In this document: one piece after another, positions 24,980 through 34,123 of the stretch
Position numbering within the stretch: the stretch's first letter is position 1
Layout of the letters: each line of letters begins with the position of its first letter
Made by a program: the position numbers and the translations under genes
Notes under the pieces: model-generated
Database searches by the model: none
Seen by the model: the letters and a program-made list of their open reading frames with translations, nothing else
Told to the model about the DNA's origin: nothing
From: Desulfocurvus vexinensis DSM 17965
GTDB lineage: Bacteria > Desulfobacterota > Desulfovibrionia > Desulfovibrionales > Desulfovibrionaceae
Assembly: GCF_000519125.1 (NCBI RefSeq)
Contig: NZ_JAEX01000002.1
Coordinates: forward strand, 186,001 to 250,000
Direction of reading: 5' to 3'
DNA length: 64,000 bases

Positions 24980-27241
24980 ATGGACATCGAAAAGCGCATC
25001 CTGAGCCTCACGGAACGGCTCAATTATATCAAGGACATCTTCGCCGAGAAGGAAAACGCCAACATCGAGCTGCTGCAATCCAAGCTCGCGGACTTTGCGG
25101 CCAACGGCGCCGACATGTCGGCCCAGGAGGCCGGCCGCCAGCTCGAAGCCCTGGAAGACCTCTACGTCTTCCTGGAGAAGAAGCTCGAGCGCGACCTGAC
25201 GCCCATGGACAAGGTGCGCATCGTGCGCCATCCCCAGCGCATCTGCCTCAAGGATATCCTGGAAAACGTCTACGACAACTACACCGAGATCGGCGGCGAG
25301 GGCGAGTACAACATCGACCCGAGCATGCTCATCGCCCGGGCCTATATCGCCCGCCGCGTGGGTGGCAAGGTCTACAACCAGCCGGTGATGGTCATCGGCC
25401 AGGAGAAGGGCCACGGCGAGGAGTTCCGCAACGGCGGCTCGGTCAAGCCCTGGGGCAACGCCAAGGCCCAGCACTACATGCAGGTGGCCGAGACCGAGAA
25501 CATCCCCATCCACACCTACGTCTTCACCCCCGGGTCCTACCCCATCGAGGACTACCCGGGTGCCGCGCAGCAGATCGCGCGCAACCTCTACGAAATGGCC
25601 GGGCTCAAGGTGCCGGTCATCGCCGTGTTCTCCGAGGGCGGCTCGGGCGGGGCCGAGGCCATCGGCCTGGCGGACGTGCGGCTTATGCTCTCCCACGGCT
25701 ACTACTCGGTGATCAGCCCCGAGGGCGCGGCGGCCATCGAGGGCCGCCTGCGCGACGGCCAGCGCGCCAGCGCCGAGCTCATCGAGACCTGCGCCCGGCG
25801 CCTGAAGATGACCGCCGACGACAACCGCGCCATGGGCTACGTGGACCGCGTGATCCAGGAGCCGCCGCTGGGCGCACGCCCCGAGCATTTCGACTTCTTC
25901 AAGGTGCTGCGCTCCGAGATCATCCGCGCCACGGACGAGGTGGTGCTCAACGTGCGCGGCTGGAAGTTCTTCCGGGCCATGACCCTGTCGGCCCAGCGCA
26001 ACAAGCGCAACGCCAGCGCCGAAGACATCTACGTGCGCTGGAGCCTCTCCGCCGGGGCGCGCGACCGCCTGACCTGGCGGCGCTACCAGCGCTTCCGGCG
26101 CATGAGCCGCCACGCCTACATCGACAACTCGCCCCTGCGCAAGAAGGTCGAGCGCCTGGCGCGCGAGGCAGGCTGGTCGGCCTATTCGTTCTTCAAGTAC
26201 GACTTCTTCCGCAAGCACAAGAAGAAGTTCACGCACATGATGGAGGAGATCGGCAGCGAGATCCAGGTGGTGCGCGACAAGGCCGCCGTGCCCGTGCGCT
26301 GGGTGCGCCGCGTGCTGGCCCTGGATCGCGCCTCGGGCTGCGCCGAGGAGGCCGGCAAGAGCCTGACCGAGCTGTCGTGCTGGGACCAGGGCACCTGCGA
26401 CGCCCCCGGCGTCTACGTGAGCCCGCAGGCCCGCGAGGACCGCGTGCTGACCTGTACCAACGCGGAAACCCACGGCTGCAAGGACATCTGGGCCCCGGAT
26501 CTGTTCGGCGATTTCGCCGGGGTCTGCCCCACCTGCGGGCACCATTTCCGCATGGAATACCAGTGGTACCTGCAAAACGTCTTCGACTACGGGTCCATCT
26601 TCGAATTCTCGCGCAGCGTGGAGTCGGGCAACCCCCTGGACTACGACGGCCTGTCGGCCAAGCTGGAAAAGGCCAAGGCCGAGACGAACCTCAAGTCCGC
26701 CTGCGTGACCTTCGAGGCCCGCATCAAGCACGTGAACGTCATCTGCGCCACCCTGGTGGGCACCTTCCGGGGCGGCAGCGTGGGCGCCGCCGAGGGCGAG
26801 AAGTTCATCCGCGCCGCCGAGCGCGCGCGCAAGAAGCACTATCCCTTCATCGCCTACGTCCACGGCACGGCGGGCATCCGCATCCAGGAGGGCGTCAACG
26901 GCGTCATCCAGATGCCGCGCTGCACCATGGCCGTGCGCCGCTACATCGAGGCGGGCGGGCTGTACATCGTGGTCTATGACACCAACTCCTACGCGGGGCC
27001 GGTGGCCAGCTTCCTGGGCTGCTCGCCCTACCAGTTCGCCATCCGCAGCGCCAATATCGGCTTCGCTGGGCCCGGGGTCATCAAGGAGACCACCGGCATG
27101 GACATCCCGCCCAACTACCATGTGGCCCACCAGGCCCTGTCGCGCGGGCATATCCATGGCATCTGGGACCGCCGCGAGCTGCGCGCCAACCTGCACCAGG
27201 CCCTGCAGACCATGGGCGGGCGCAATCTCTACTACCGCTAG
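24980..27241 (+). CDS. Fused carboxyltransferase alpha+beta (AccA-AccD)
   Basis: A 753-aa fusion of both carboxyltransferase subunits. The first half is AccA-like: a coiled N-terminus, then ARRVGGKVYNQPVMVIGQEKG, YVFTPGSYPIEDYPG, AVFSEGGSGGAEAIGLADV and YSVISPEGAAAIEG. The second half is AccD-like: a zinc-ribbon region with cysteines in CTNAETHGC and GVCPTCGHHFRM, and a crotonase fold with YVHGTAGIRIQEGVNGVIQ and SANIGFAGPGVIKETTG. The first cysteine pair is spaced C-x7-C instead of C-x2-C. A basic 120-residue linker joins the halves. The alpha-first fusion order is known from Desulfovibrio-type genomes (from memory). It lies 90 bp downstream of the carboxylase. Confidence 0.9.
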   Translation: MDIEKRILSLTERLNYIKDIFAEKENANIELLQSKLADFAANGADMSAQEAGRQLEALEDLYVFLEKKLERDLTPMDKVRIVRHPQRICLKDILENVYDNYTEIGGEGEYNIDPSMLIARAYIARRVGGKVYNQPVMVIGQEKGHGEEFRNGGSVKPWGNAKAQHYMQVAETENIPIHTYVFTPGSYPIEDYPGAAQQIARNLYEMAGLKVPVIAVFSEGGSGGAEAIGLADVRLMLSHGYYSVISPEGAAAIEGRLRDGQRASAELIETCARRLKMTADDNRAMGYVDRVIQEPPLGARPEHFDFFKVLRSEIIRATDEVVLNVRGWKFFRAMTLSAQRNKRNASAEDIYVRWSLSAGARDRLTWRRYQRFRRMSRHAYIDNSPLRKKVERLAREAGWSAYSFFKYDFFRKHKKKFTHMMEEIGSEIQVVRDKAAVPVRWVRRVLALDRASGCAEEAGKSLTELSCWDQGTCDAPGVYVSPQAREDRVLTCTNAETHGCKDIWAPDLFGDFAGVCPTCGHHFRMEYQWYLQNVFDYGSIFEFSRSVESGNPLDYDGLSAKLEKAKAETNLKSACVTFEARIKHVNVICATLVGTFRGGSVGAAEGEKFIRAAERARKKHYPFIAYVHGTAGIRIQEGVNGVIQMPRCTMAVRRYIEAGGLYIVVYDTNSYAGPVASFLGCSPYQFAIRSANIGFAGPGVIKETTGMDIPPNYHVAHQALSRGHIHGIWDRRELRANLHQALQTMGGRNLYYR

Positions 27242-27286
27242 GCGACCGGGCCTGCGCAAAACGACAACAGGACGGAATCCCCTGTG

Positions 27287-27934
27287 ATGGATGTCAAGGC
27301 TTTGCTTGAGGAAATGAAGTCCGCCCCCTACAAGCTGGTAGAGGTGGCGGCCCCGCATACGGGCGTGGTGGAGCATGTGATCACCGAGCCGGGCGCCAAG
27401 GTCACCGGGCCCGAGGGCACCTGGGGCGAGCGCCCCGGCACGCTGCTGGCCCACCTGGAGCGCGAGCGCAACAAAAAACCCGTGCGCGCGCCCATGCGCG
27501 GCGAGGTGGAGAAGGTCTATTCCGAGCACGCCGGGCGCTTCGTCGAGGCGGGCACGGTGCTCTTCACCCTGCGCCACTACCTGACCAAGGACGAGGTGAT
27601 CCAGGAGATCCTCAAGAAGACGCTGTACCTGTTCCATGCCCGCGAGCAGGCCAAGTACTACTTCTTCCCCGAGGTGGACACCAAGATCAAGGCCTACGGC
27701 CCGCAGTCCGTGCGCGTGCGCGACGGGCAGGAGCTGTTCATCGTTTCGCGCATGAAGCGCGAAGCCGCGCTGCACTACAGCGGCCCCGAGGGCATGATCT
27801 ACGCCGTGTACTTCAAGGACAACAACAGCGTCGAGGCCGGGCAGCCGCTCATCGGCGTGTGCCCGCCCGACCAGTTGCCCGTGATCCAGGACGTGGTCAA
27901 CCGCGTGCGCAGCGAATGGGAGGAGCGCACCTAG
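27287..27934 (+). CDS. Biotin carrier-like protein with non-canonical attachment motif
   Basis: A 215-aa protein in the position of the biotin carboxyl carrier. The ATG at 27287 is adopted; a GTG directly before it is also possible. Two barrel-like halves are seen: residues ~15-95 (VEVAAPHTGVVEHVI, GRFVEAGTVLFTL) and ~125-205. The second ends YAVYFKDNNSVEAGQPLIGV, which fits the second half of a biotinyl domain. Where MKM is expected it reads SRMKREA, so Lys157 is the only candidate for biotinylation and the flanking residue is Arg. It may carry biotin through an atypical site, or be an assembly protein. Cotranscribed with the carboxylase genes. Confidence 0.75.
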   Translation: MDVKALLEEMKSAPYKLVEVAAPHTGVVEHVITEPGAKVTGPEGTWGERPGTLLAHLERERNKKPVRAPMRGEVEKVYSEHAGRFVEAGTVLFTLRHYLTKDEVIQEILKKTLYLFHAREQAKYYFFPEVDTKIKAYGPQSVRVRDGQELFIVSRMKREAALHYSGPEGMIYAVYFKDNNSVEAGQPLIGVCPPDQLPVIQDVVNRVRSEWEERT

Positions 27935-27942
27935 CGCGGCCC

Positions 27943-28323
27943 ATGGGCAGGAACCTCCAGATCCGCGTCGTGGCCACCACTTTTCGCCCCGAAGACGTGG
28001 CCCGCGACTGGCCCCGGCTCGTGCATCTGGCCTGGCGCGGCGAGCAGGCCCTGCCCGGCGGCCCCGCGCGCGGGGTGCTGGAGTTGGCCCGCGACCTGGC
28101 CGACGTGCTGCGCCTGGAGGCCCCGCCCGAGGTGCGCCAGGCCCTGGAGCAGGGCGCCGCCCGGGCCCAGGCCCTGGCCGACGACTTGGAGCGCGCCCTG
28201 GCCGCCTGGGATGCGACCCTGGCCAACCGCCTGTCCGACACGTTGGAGGCCACATTGGACGACATTGAACCTCTTGCGCCCGAAGCGCCTTTCGTCGTAT
28301 CGAGGCCCAAGGAAAAACGTTAA
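27943..28323 (+). CDS. Small unknown protein of the carboxylase-ssb row
   Basis: A 126-aa protein starting at 27943 (MGRNLQIRVVATTFRPEDV), 8 bp after the carrier-like gene. No signal peptide or membrane segment. It is Ala/Leu-rich and mostly helical (ELARDLADVL, ALADDLERALAAWDATLANRL), with a short N-terminal strand. I do not recognise a family. Its place between the carboxylase genes and ssb suggests read-through transcription, but a shared function is not implied. Confidence 0.65.
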   Translation: MGRNLQIRVVATTFRPEDVARDWPRLVHLAWRGEQALPGGPARGVLELARDLADVLRLEAPPEVRQALEQGAARAQALADDLERALAAWDATLANRLSDTLEATLDDIEPLAPEAPFVVSRPKEKR

Positions 28324-28335
28324 CTGGAGAACGAC

Positions 28336-28839
28336 ATGGCATCGCTGAACAAGGTCATGATCATCGGCAGGCTGGGGCGTGACCCCGAGCTGCGCTACAG
28401 CCAGAGCGGCGCGGCCATCTGCAACCTGAACGTGGCCACCGACGAGAGCTACACCGACAAGCAGGGCCAGCGCGTGGAGCAGACCGAATGGCACCGCGTG
28501 GCCGTGTTCAGCCGCCAGGCCGAGCTGTGCGCCAACTACCTGCACAAGGGCAGCCTGGTCTACGTCGAGGGCAGCCTGCAGACGCGCAAATGGCAGGACA
28601 AGGACGGCTCCGACCGCTACACCACCGAGATCAAGGCCCTGCGCGTGCAGTTCCTGGACCCCAAGGGCGCCTCCCAGGGCGGCTACGACGCCCCCCAGGC
28701 CCAGCAGGCCCCCGCGCGCCAGGCCGCTCCGGCCAAGGGCGGCAACCGCAGGCAGCAGTACCAGGGCCCGCCCGCTGACGAGGATCTCGGACCGGCCTTC
28801 CCCAGCGAGGCCAGCGGCATGGACGACGTGCCGTTCTGA
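28336..28839 (+). CDS. ssb: Single-stranded DNA-binding protein
   Basis: A 167-aa SSB. The start at 28336 follows TGGAGAACGAC. The N-terminal OB fold (1-~110) opens MASLNKVMIIGRLGRDPELRY and contains TEWHRVAVFSRQAELCANYL and GSLVYVEGSLQTRKWQDKDG. A Gln/Pro/Ala-rich linker leads to the acidic tip DDVPF, the docking site for repair and replication partners such as RecQ-type helicases. Length and layout are normal. A strong terminator follows. Confidence 0.97.
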   Translation: MASLNKVMIIGRLGRDPELRYSQSGAAICNLNVATDESYTDKQGQRVEQTEWHRVAVFSRQAELCANYLHKGSLVYVEGSLQTRKWQDKDGSDRYTTEIKALRVQFLDPKGASQGGYDAPQAQQAPARQAAPAKGGNRRQQYQGPPADEDLGPAFPSEASGMDDVPF

Positions 28840-28915
28840 TTCCTTGTTCCGCATGGCGCTCGATGGCGCGCTGGGCCAGCGTCGATGCGCGGCCAGCAAC
28901 AGGACTTGATGCACT

Positions 28916-28947
28916 GGGAAGGGCGGTTCACCGCCCTTCCCTTTTTT
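28916..28947 (+). terminator. Intrinsic terminator after ssb
   Basis: GGGAAGGGCGG (28916-28926), a TTCA loop and CCGCCCTTCCC (28931-28941) are followed by six T residues. A perfect 11-bp stem. Confidence 0.95.
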
Positions 28948-29627
28948 GCGCGTTGCGCACGGACGTTGCGGGGCCATGGACTGCGCCGCCCCTGTCCTGC
29001 TTGCGGAGTTGTGTCCCTGGGTATGGGTGCTGAATATTCAAGACCAAGCGTGCTGCATCTTGTGCGTTCGCCTTGTTTTTTGAGGCGCGCCACTGCATTG
29101 GCCTGGGGTCGGGGAGGGGGCCCGGGGCGGGCGCAAGGCGAGGCGAGGCAGAGCGTTGCGGACTCCCGGGCTGCGTGGCGCCGGGCGGCGCGGTGGATGG
29201 CCGTGGCGCATATGTTCTTGTATGTCTTTTGCTGCACAGAGTATGTTCATAGTTTTCAAATTTGAATTTTTTTGCGTTTCATATTTTGATTTACGCATGA
29301 AATAGAGTTCTGTTGTGTCCATTTGTGGCGATTTTCATGTCTTGGTGTTGATTTGACTTGACCGCGATATGCCTGTATACAATGACGAGGTTTGCGTCGA
29401 GTGTTCAGGATTGAGAGGTGGATTCCGCGTTTCTGTTCGTCCTCAAATTCCTGTCTCCCTGCTCGATTCTGGTGCATGAGAGGCGTTGCGGCACGGGCCG
29501 CCACGCCGCGCACCGTCCCCCTTCGCGCCCCTTTCGGACACCCGGCCTGCCCCCGGGCCCGCGCCGCCCTGGCCGGGCCGGGTCGCTGCGGGTCTCCCGG
29601 CGCGTTTCCTCAACCAAGGAGCAGCCC
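28948..29627. other. Long intergenic region and leader before the ABC operon
   Basis: No gene recognised. Bases 29200-29400 are strikingly AT-rich and contain a 12-bp palindrome TTCAAATTTGAA (29255-29266) and the promoter at 29353-29381. From the predicted start of transcription (about 29388) to the first codon (29628) there is a leader of about 240 nt. It contains GC-rich hairpin potential but no recognised riboswitch. Confidence 0.5.
29353..29381 (+). promoter_or_regulatory. Promoter of the amino-acid ABC/ablAB operon
   Basis: -35 TTGACT (29353-29358), exactly 17 bp, and -10 TATACA (29376-29381, followed by AT). One of the best sigma70 matches in the window. The palindrome at 29255-29266 lies about 90 bp upstream. 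Confidence 0.7.
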
Positions 29628-30422
29628 ATGCTGACCATCGTCAAACGATCCTGCGTCCTGCCGCTGCTGGCTGTGGGCCTTGCGGCCCTGCTGCTGGCCG
29701 GGTGCGGCAAGGAACCCGAAAACGCCCTGGAGCGCGTGCGCGCCACCGGGGAGATCAGCTTCGCCATGAGTGGCGGCTATCCTCCCTTCAACTTCTACAA
29801 CGAAAACAACGAGCTGGTCGGATTCGACGTGGACGTGGCCCGCGAGGTTGCCAAGCGGCTGGGCGTGGCCCTCAAGCCTGTGACCACCGAATGGAGCGGC
29901 ATCATCGAAGGCCTGCGCGCCGGGGCCTACGACGGCATCCTGGGCAGCATGGCCATCACCGACGAGCGGCTCAAGGTCGTGGATTTCTCGGTGCCGTACT
30001 ACTACTCCGGGGCCCAGCTCCTGGTGCGCGAGGACGTGTCCTTCGCAGACCCCGCCGAGCTGGCGGGCCGCACGGTGGGCCTGGTCACCGGCACGACCTT
30101 CGAGGGCGATGCCAAGGCCCTGGGCGCGGGGGAAATCCGGCTCTACAAGGACGACACCCAGACCCTGACGGAACTGAACAGCGGCGTGGTGGACGCCGTG
30201 ATCACCGACCGCGTGGTGGGCATCGGGGCCATGAACAGCGGCAAGTTCGCCATCCGCCTGCTGGGCGGCCCCTTGCGCAGCGAGGACATCGGCGTGGCTT
30301 TCCGCAAGGACGACGGCGCCCTGCGCGACGCGGTGAGCGCCGCCCTGGCGGCCATGCACCAGGACGGCACGCTCACGGCCTTCTCCAGGCAGTGGCTCGG
30401 GGTGGACGTTTCCGTCCGCTAG
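29628..30422 (+). CDS. Amino-acid ABC transporter substrate-binding lipoprotein
   Basis: A 264-aa periplasmic binding protein (family 3). AAGGAG precedes the ATG at 29628. The signal peptide ends in lipobox LLLAGC, so it is membrane-tethered. The ligand-binding fold shows [31 protein letters not shown], then [20 protein letters not shown] and [16 protein letters not shown], typical of polar amino-acid receptors. The ligand is not readable from sequence; because lysine aminomutase genes follow in the same unit, lysine is the best guess. First gene of the operon. Confidence 0.92.
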   Translation: MLTIVKRSCVLPLLAVGLAALLLAGCGKEPENALERVRATGEISFAMSGGYPPFNFYNENNELVGFDVDVAREVAKRLGVALKPVTTEWSGIIEGLRAGAYDGILGSMAITDERLKVVDFSVPYYYSGAQLLVREDVSFADPAELAGRTVGLVTGTTFEGDAKALGAGEIRLYKDDTQTLTELNSGVVDAVITDRVVGIGAMNSGKFAIRLLGGPLRSEDIGVAFRKDDGALRDAVSAALAAMHQDGTLTAFSRQWLGVDVSVR

Positions 30423-30470
30423 CATCTCCACCGGGGCGGCACGCGCCGCCCCGCTTCCCGAGGCACAGCC

Positions 30471-31130
30471 ATGCACTACGACGTTTCGGCGCTGACGCAC
30501 TACTTCCCCTTTTTCCTTCCCGCCGCGTGGATGACCCTGCAGGTCACCGTGCTGGGCATCGCCCTGGGCCTGGGCCTGGGGCTGGGCACGGCCTTCCTCA
30601 GCCTGTCGCCGCGCCTGGCCCTGAACGGCCCGGCCCGGCTGTATATCTACGTCATTCGCGGCACGCCGCTGCTGCTCCAGCTGCTGTTCATCTACTACGG
30701 CCTGCGCGGGGTGCTGGGGCTGGCGGCGATTCCTTCGGCGGTGCTGGCCCTGGGCGTGCACAACGGGGCCTACATCGCGGTGATCTTCGCCGGGGCCATC
30801 CGCTCCATCTCCGGCGGGCAGATGGAGGCCGCGCGCTCCCTGGGCATGACCCACGCCCGGGCCATGCGCCGCATCATCCTGCCCCAGGCCCTCAAGCGCG
30901 CGGTGCCGCCCCTGGGCAACCAGTTCATTATCGCCCTCAAGGATTCGTCCCTGGCCAGCACCATCACCATCAACGAGCTGCTGCTCAAGTCCCAGCAACT
31001 GGCGTCGAGCAACTTCATGATGATGGAGATGCTGACCATCGCCGCGCTGTTCTACCTGCTCTACACGGGGCTGTTCACGGTGCTTTTCCGCAGGGTGGAG
31101 CGGCGCCTGGAGGCCGGGGGCTACGCCTAG
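30471..31130 (+). CDS. Amino-acid ABC transporter permease
   Basis: A 219-aa HisM/GlnP-type membrane permease with about five helices, including [20 protein letters not shown] and [21 protein letters not shown]. The cytoplasmic coupling loop for the ATPase is [21 protein letters not shown], the EAA motif. Family-typical [15 protein letters not shown] follows. As only one permease gene is present, the channel is probably a homodimer. It follows the binding-protein gene by 48 bp. Confidence 0.93.
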   Translation: MHYDVSALTHYFPFFLPAAWMTLQVTVLGIALGLGLGLGTAFLSLSPRLALNGPARLYIYVIRGTPLLLQLLFIYYGLRGVLGLAAIPSAVLALGVHNGAYIAVIFAGAIRSISGGQMEAARSLGMTHARAMRRIILPQALKRAVPPLGNQFIIALKDSSLASTITINELLLKSQQLASSNFMMMEMLTIAALFYLLYTGLFTVLFRRVERRLEAGGYA

Positions 31131-31139
31131 GAGGGCGCC

Positions 31140-31862
31140 ATGATCGATATTCGCGGCCTGCACAAGTATTTTGGCGACAACCACGTCCTGCGCGGGGTGG
31201 ATATGCGGGTGGACCAGTCCGAGGTGGTGGTGGTCATCGGCGCCAGCGGCTCGGGCAAGAGCACGCTCTTGCGCTGCGTGAACAAGCTGGAGGACTTCCA
31301 GCAGGGCGCAGTGCACATCCACGGCAAGCCGTTGCCCGACAACGAACGCGCCCTGAACCGCATGCGCACCCGGGTGGGCATGGTCTTCCAGCATTTCAAC
31401 CTGTTCCCGCACATGACGGTGCTGGGCAACGTCATGGAGGGGCCGGTGCAGGTCAAGGGCGTGCCCCGGGCCCAGGCCCGCGAAACCGGGCTGGCCTACC
31501 TGGACAAGGTCGGCCTGGCCGACAAGGTGGACGCCTATCCCGGCCAGCTCTCGGGCGGGCAGAAGCAGCGCGTGGCCATCGCCCGGGCCTTGGCCATGGA
31601 GCCCGACGCCATGCTCTTCGACGAGCCCACCAGCGCCCTGGACCCCGAGCTGGTGGGCGAGGTGCTGGGCGTCATGCGCCAACTGGCCACCGAAGGCATG
31701 ACCATGATGGTCGTGACCCACGAGATGGGCTTCGCCCGCGAGGTGGCCGACCGTGTGTACTTCATGGACCAGGGCGTGGTGGTGGAGCAGGGCCCGCCCG
31801 AACGAATTTTCGAGAACCCCGAGCAGCCCAGGACCCGCGAGTTCCTCGCCCAGATTCTGTAG
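31140..31862 (+). CDS. Amino-acid ABC transporter ATP-binding protein
   Basis: A 240-aa GlnQ/HisP-type ATPase. GAGGGCGCC precedes the ATG at 31140. Walker [11 protein letters not shown]-loop [19 protein letters not shown] signature [16 protein letters not shown], Walker [20 protein letters not shown] and switch His in [16 protein letters not shown] are all intact. It powers the adjacent permease. It ends 29 bp before ablA. Confidence 0.96.
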   Translation: MIDIRGLHKYFGDNHVLRGVDMRVDQSEVVVVIGASGSGKSTLLRCVNKLEDFQQGAVHIHGKPLPDNERALNRMRTRVGMVFQHFNLFPHMTVLGNVMEGPVQVKGVPRAQARETGLAYLDKVGLADKVDAYPGQLSGGQKQRVAIARALAMEPDAMLFDEPTSALDPELVGEVLGVMRQLATEGMTMMVVTHEMGFAREVADRVYFMDQGVVVEQGPPERIFENPEQPRTREFLAQIL

Positions 31863-31891
31863 GCCGCCGCAACCCCAACCCCAGGAGGACC

Positions 31892-33208
31892 ATGCAGGTT
31901 TTCAACGCACACCAACGCGAGGTCGCCCGTCGCATCAGCGCCGGGGCCGACCAGGGCAACTGGACCGACTGGCGCTGGCATATCAGGCATTCGGTGCGCG
32001 ACGTGGACACCTTCGAGCGCCTGGCGGGCATCCGCCTGGACGCCGCGCACAAGGCCCGCGTGGCCGCCACCGTCGAACGCTTCCCCATGGCCGTCACGCC
32101 GTACTACCTCTCGCTCATCGACGGGGCGGACTACGCCGGGGACCCCGTGTTCCGCCAGGCCTTCCCCTCGCCGCGCGAGCTGGACATCGGCCCCCACGAC
32201 ATGGCCGACCCGCTGCACGAGGACCGCGACAGCCCCGCCCCGGGCATCACCCACCGCTACCCCGACCGGGTGCTCTTCCACGTCAGCAACCTGTGCTCCA
32301 TGTACTGCCGCCACTGCACGCGCAAACGCAAGGTGGGCGACGCCGAGGGCGTGCCCTCGCGCCGCGACCTCGAAGCCGGGCTGGCCTACATCCGCAACAC
32401 CCCGGCGGTGCGCGACGTGCTGCTGTCCGGCGGCGATCCGCTGATGCTCTCCGACGAGCGGCTGGACTGGATTCTGGGCGAGCTGGGGCGCATCGGCCAC
32501 GTCGAGGTGGTGCGCATCGGCACGCGCATGCCCGTGGTGCTGCCCTGCCGCGTCACCGACGACCTGACGGCCATGCTGCGCACCCACCACCCCCTGTGGC
32601 TGAACACGCACTTCAACCACCCGCGCGAGCTGACGCGCTCGTCGCGCCAGGCCCTGGCGCGGCTGGCCGACGCGGGCATCCCCCTGGGCAACCAGAGCGT
32701 TTTGCTGGCCGGGGTCAACGACTGCCCGCGCATCATGCGCGAGCTGGTGCGCAAGCTGGTGCGCGCGCGGGTCCGGCCCTATTACCTCTACCAGTGCGAC
32801 CTCTCCGAGGGGCTGACGCATTTCCGGACCCCCGTGGGCAAGGGCATGGAGATCATGGAGAGCCTGCGCGGGCACACCAGCGGCCTTGCCGTGCCCACCT
32901 ACGTCATCGACGCCCCGGGCGGAGGAGGCAAGATTCCGGTCATGCCCAACTACATCCTGTCCTGGGGCGTGAACAAGATCGTGCTGCGCAACTACGAGGG
33001 CGTGATCACCACCTACGACGAGCCGGACGCCTACCAGGCCACGGAATGCGACCGCCGCTGCGACGCCTGCAACCTGAGCCTGAAGACCGACGACGCCGAG
33101 GAATGGACCGCCGTGGGCATCGAGAAGCTGATTACCGACTGGGACGACACGCGCAGCCTGACCCCCCGGGGCAACGAGCGCCTGGAGCGGAGGCGCCATG
33201 ACCACTAG
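31892..33208 (+). CDS. ablA: Lysine 2,3-aminomutase
   Basis: A 438-aa radical-SAM/PLP enzyme that turns L-lysine into L-beta-lysine. AGGAGG precedes the ATG at 31892. The [4Fe-4S]/SAM motif is CSMYCRHC (C-x3-C-x2-C) in [29 protein letters not shown] is the GGD-type SAM contact. The PLP lysine lies in [14 protein letters not shown]. Three further cysteines near the C-terminus (CDRRCDAC) fit the zinc/subunit site of clostridial KamA. With ablB next door it should make the osmolyte N-epsilon-acetyl-beta-lysine rather than degrade lysine. It overlaps ablB by 11 bp. Confidence 0.96.
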   Translation: MQVFNAHQREVARRISAGADQGNWTDWRWHIRHSVRDVDTFERLAGIRLDAAHKARVAATVERFPMAVTPYYLSLIDGADYAGDPVFRQAFPSPRELDIGPHDMADPLHEDRDSPAPGITHRYPDRVLFHVSNLCSMYCRHCTRKRKVGDAEGVPSRRDLEAGLAYIRNTPAVRDVLLSGGDPLMLSDERLDWILGELGRIGHVEVVRIGTRMPVVLPCRVTDDLTAMLRTHHPLWLNTHFNHPRELTRSSRQALARLADAGIPLGNQSVLLAGVNDCPRIMRELVRKLVRARVRPYYLYQCDLSEGLTHFRTPVGKGMEIMESLRGHTSGLAVPTYVIDAPGGGGKIPVMPNYILSWGVNKIVLRNYEGVITTYDEPDAYQATECDRRCDACNLSLKTDDAEEWTAVGIEKLITDWDDTRSLTPRGNERLERRRHDH

Positions 33209-34046
33209 CGCCGACCGCATCACCGCCCTGGGCGGCTCCACGGTGCAGCATGGGCCGCTGTCCAACCGCGTGTACCTGATGCACCTGGACCCCGACGACT
33301 GCCCGCAGATCGTGGACGTGCTCGACGACTTGGCCCGGCGCCGGGGCTACACCAAGGTCTTCGCCAAGGTGCCCGCGCGCGAGAAGCGCTATTTCCTGCG
33401 CCGGGGCTACCGCCAGGAGGCCGTCGTGCCCGGGTTTTTCGCCGGGCGCGAGGACGGGGCGTTCCTGGGCAAGTATCTCTGCCCCCGGCGGCGCGAGCCC
33501 GCCGACCCGGCGGAGCTGGCCAGCGTGGTGCGCGCCGCGCGGGCCAAGGCCGCCGCGCCGCGCCGCGCACCCGCGCTGCCCCCGGGGCTGACCCTGGCCT
33601 GCCCCGGCCCGGAGCACGTCGAGGCCATGGCCGCGCTGTACGCCCGGGTCTTTGCCAGCTATCCGTTTCCCATCCACGATCCGGCCTACCTGCGCCGGGC
33701 CATGGAGCTGGGCGTCGTCTTCATGGGCGCCTGGCGCGGGGCGGAGCTGGTGGGCCTGGCCTCCGCCGAGCCGGACTACGCGGCGCGCAATGTCGAGATG
33801 ACCGACTTCGCCGTGCTGCCCCGGCAGCGGGGGCTGGCCCTGGCCCGCCACCTGCTGCGCGCCCTGGAGGCCGAAATGGCCCGGCGCGGGGTGGACCTGT
33901 TCTACACCATCGCCCGGGGCGCGTCCTACGGCATGAACGTGACCTTCGCCCGCCAGGGCTACCAGTTCGCCGGGACGCTGGTGAACAACACGCATATCGC
34001 CGGCGGCATCGAGAGCATGAACGTCTGGTACCGGCGCCGGGCCTGA
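33198..34046 (+). CDS. ablB: Beta-lysine N-acetyltransferase
   Basis: A 282-aa GNAT-type acetyltransferase predicted to acetylate beta-lysine to N-epsilon-acetyl-beta-lysine, a compatible solute. The start at 33198 lies within the end of ablA. The N-terminal domain (~1-110) has the AblB-like [26 protein letters not shown]. The GNAT domain (~125-275) has [22 protein letters not shown] and the acetyl-CoA loop [36 protein letters not shown] and [20 protein letters not shown] end the fold. Gene pairing with ablA is diagnostic for the family. Confidence 0.94.
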   Translation: MTTSADRITALGGSTVQHGPLSNRVYLMHLDPDDCPQIVDVLDDLARRRGYTKVFAKVPAREKRYFLRRGYRQEAVVPGFFAGREDGAFLGKYLCPRRREPADPAELASVVRAARAKAAAPRRAPALPPGLTLACPGPEHVEAMAALYARVFASYPFPIHDPAYLRRAMELGVVFMGAWRGAELVGLASAEPDYAARNVEMTDFAVLPRQRGLALARHLLRALEAEMARRGVDLFYTIARGASYGMNVTFARQGYQFAGTLVNNTHIAGGIESMNVWYRRRA

Positions 34047-34123
34047 GGGCGCGGCCTCCGGCAGAACCAAGCGCGCGGGCGCGGCGGGGTGGCCCGCCGC
34101 GCCCGCGCGGTGCGAGGAACTCC

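Noticed and set aside
28885-29513. Small open frames in the AT-rich region after ssb
   Set aside because: No ribosome sites, no codon bias and no family resemblance; they lie across a terminator and a promoter.
29390-29627. Lysine riboswitch (L box) in the leader of the ABC/ablAB operon
   Set aside because: AGAGGCGTTGC and GAGGTG pieces recall the L-box start, but the GCCGA-type core and other conserved blocks are missing. A covariance-model search would be needed to revive the idea.
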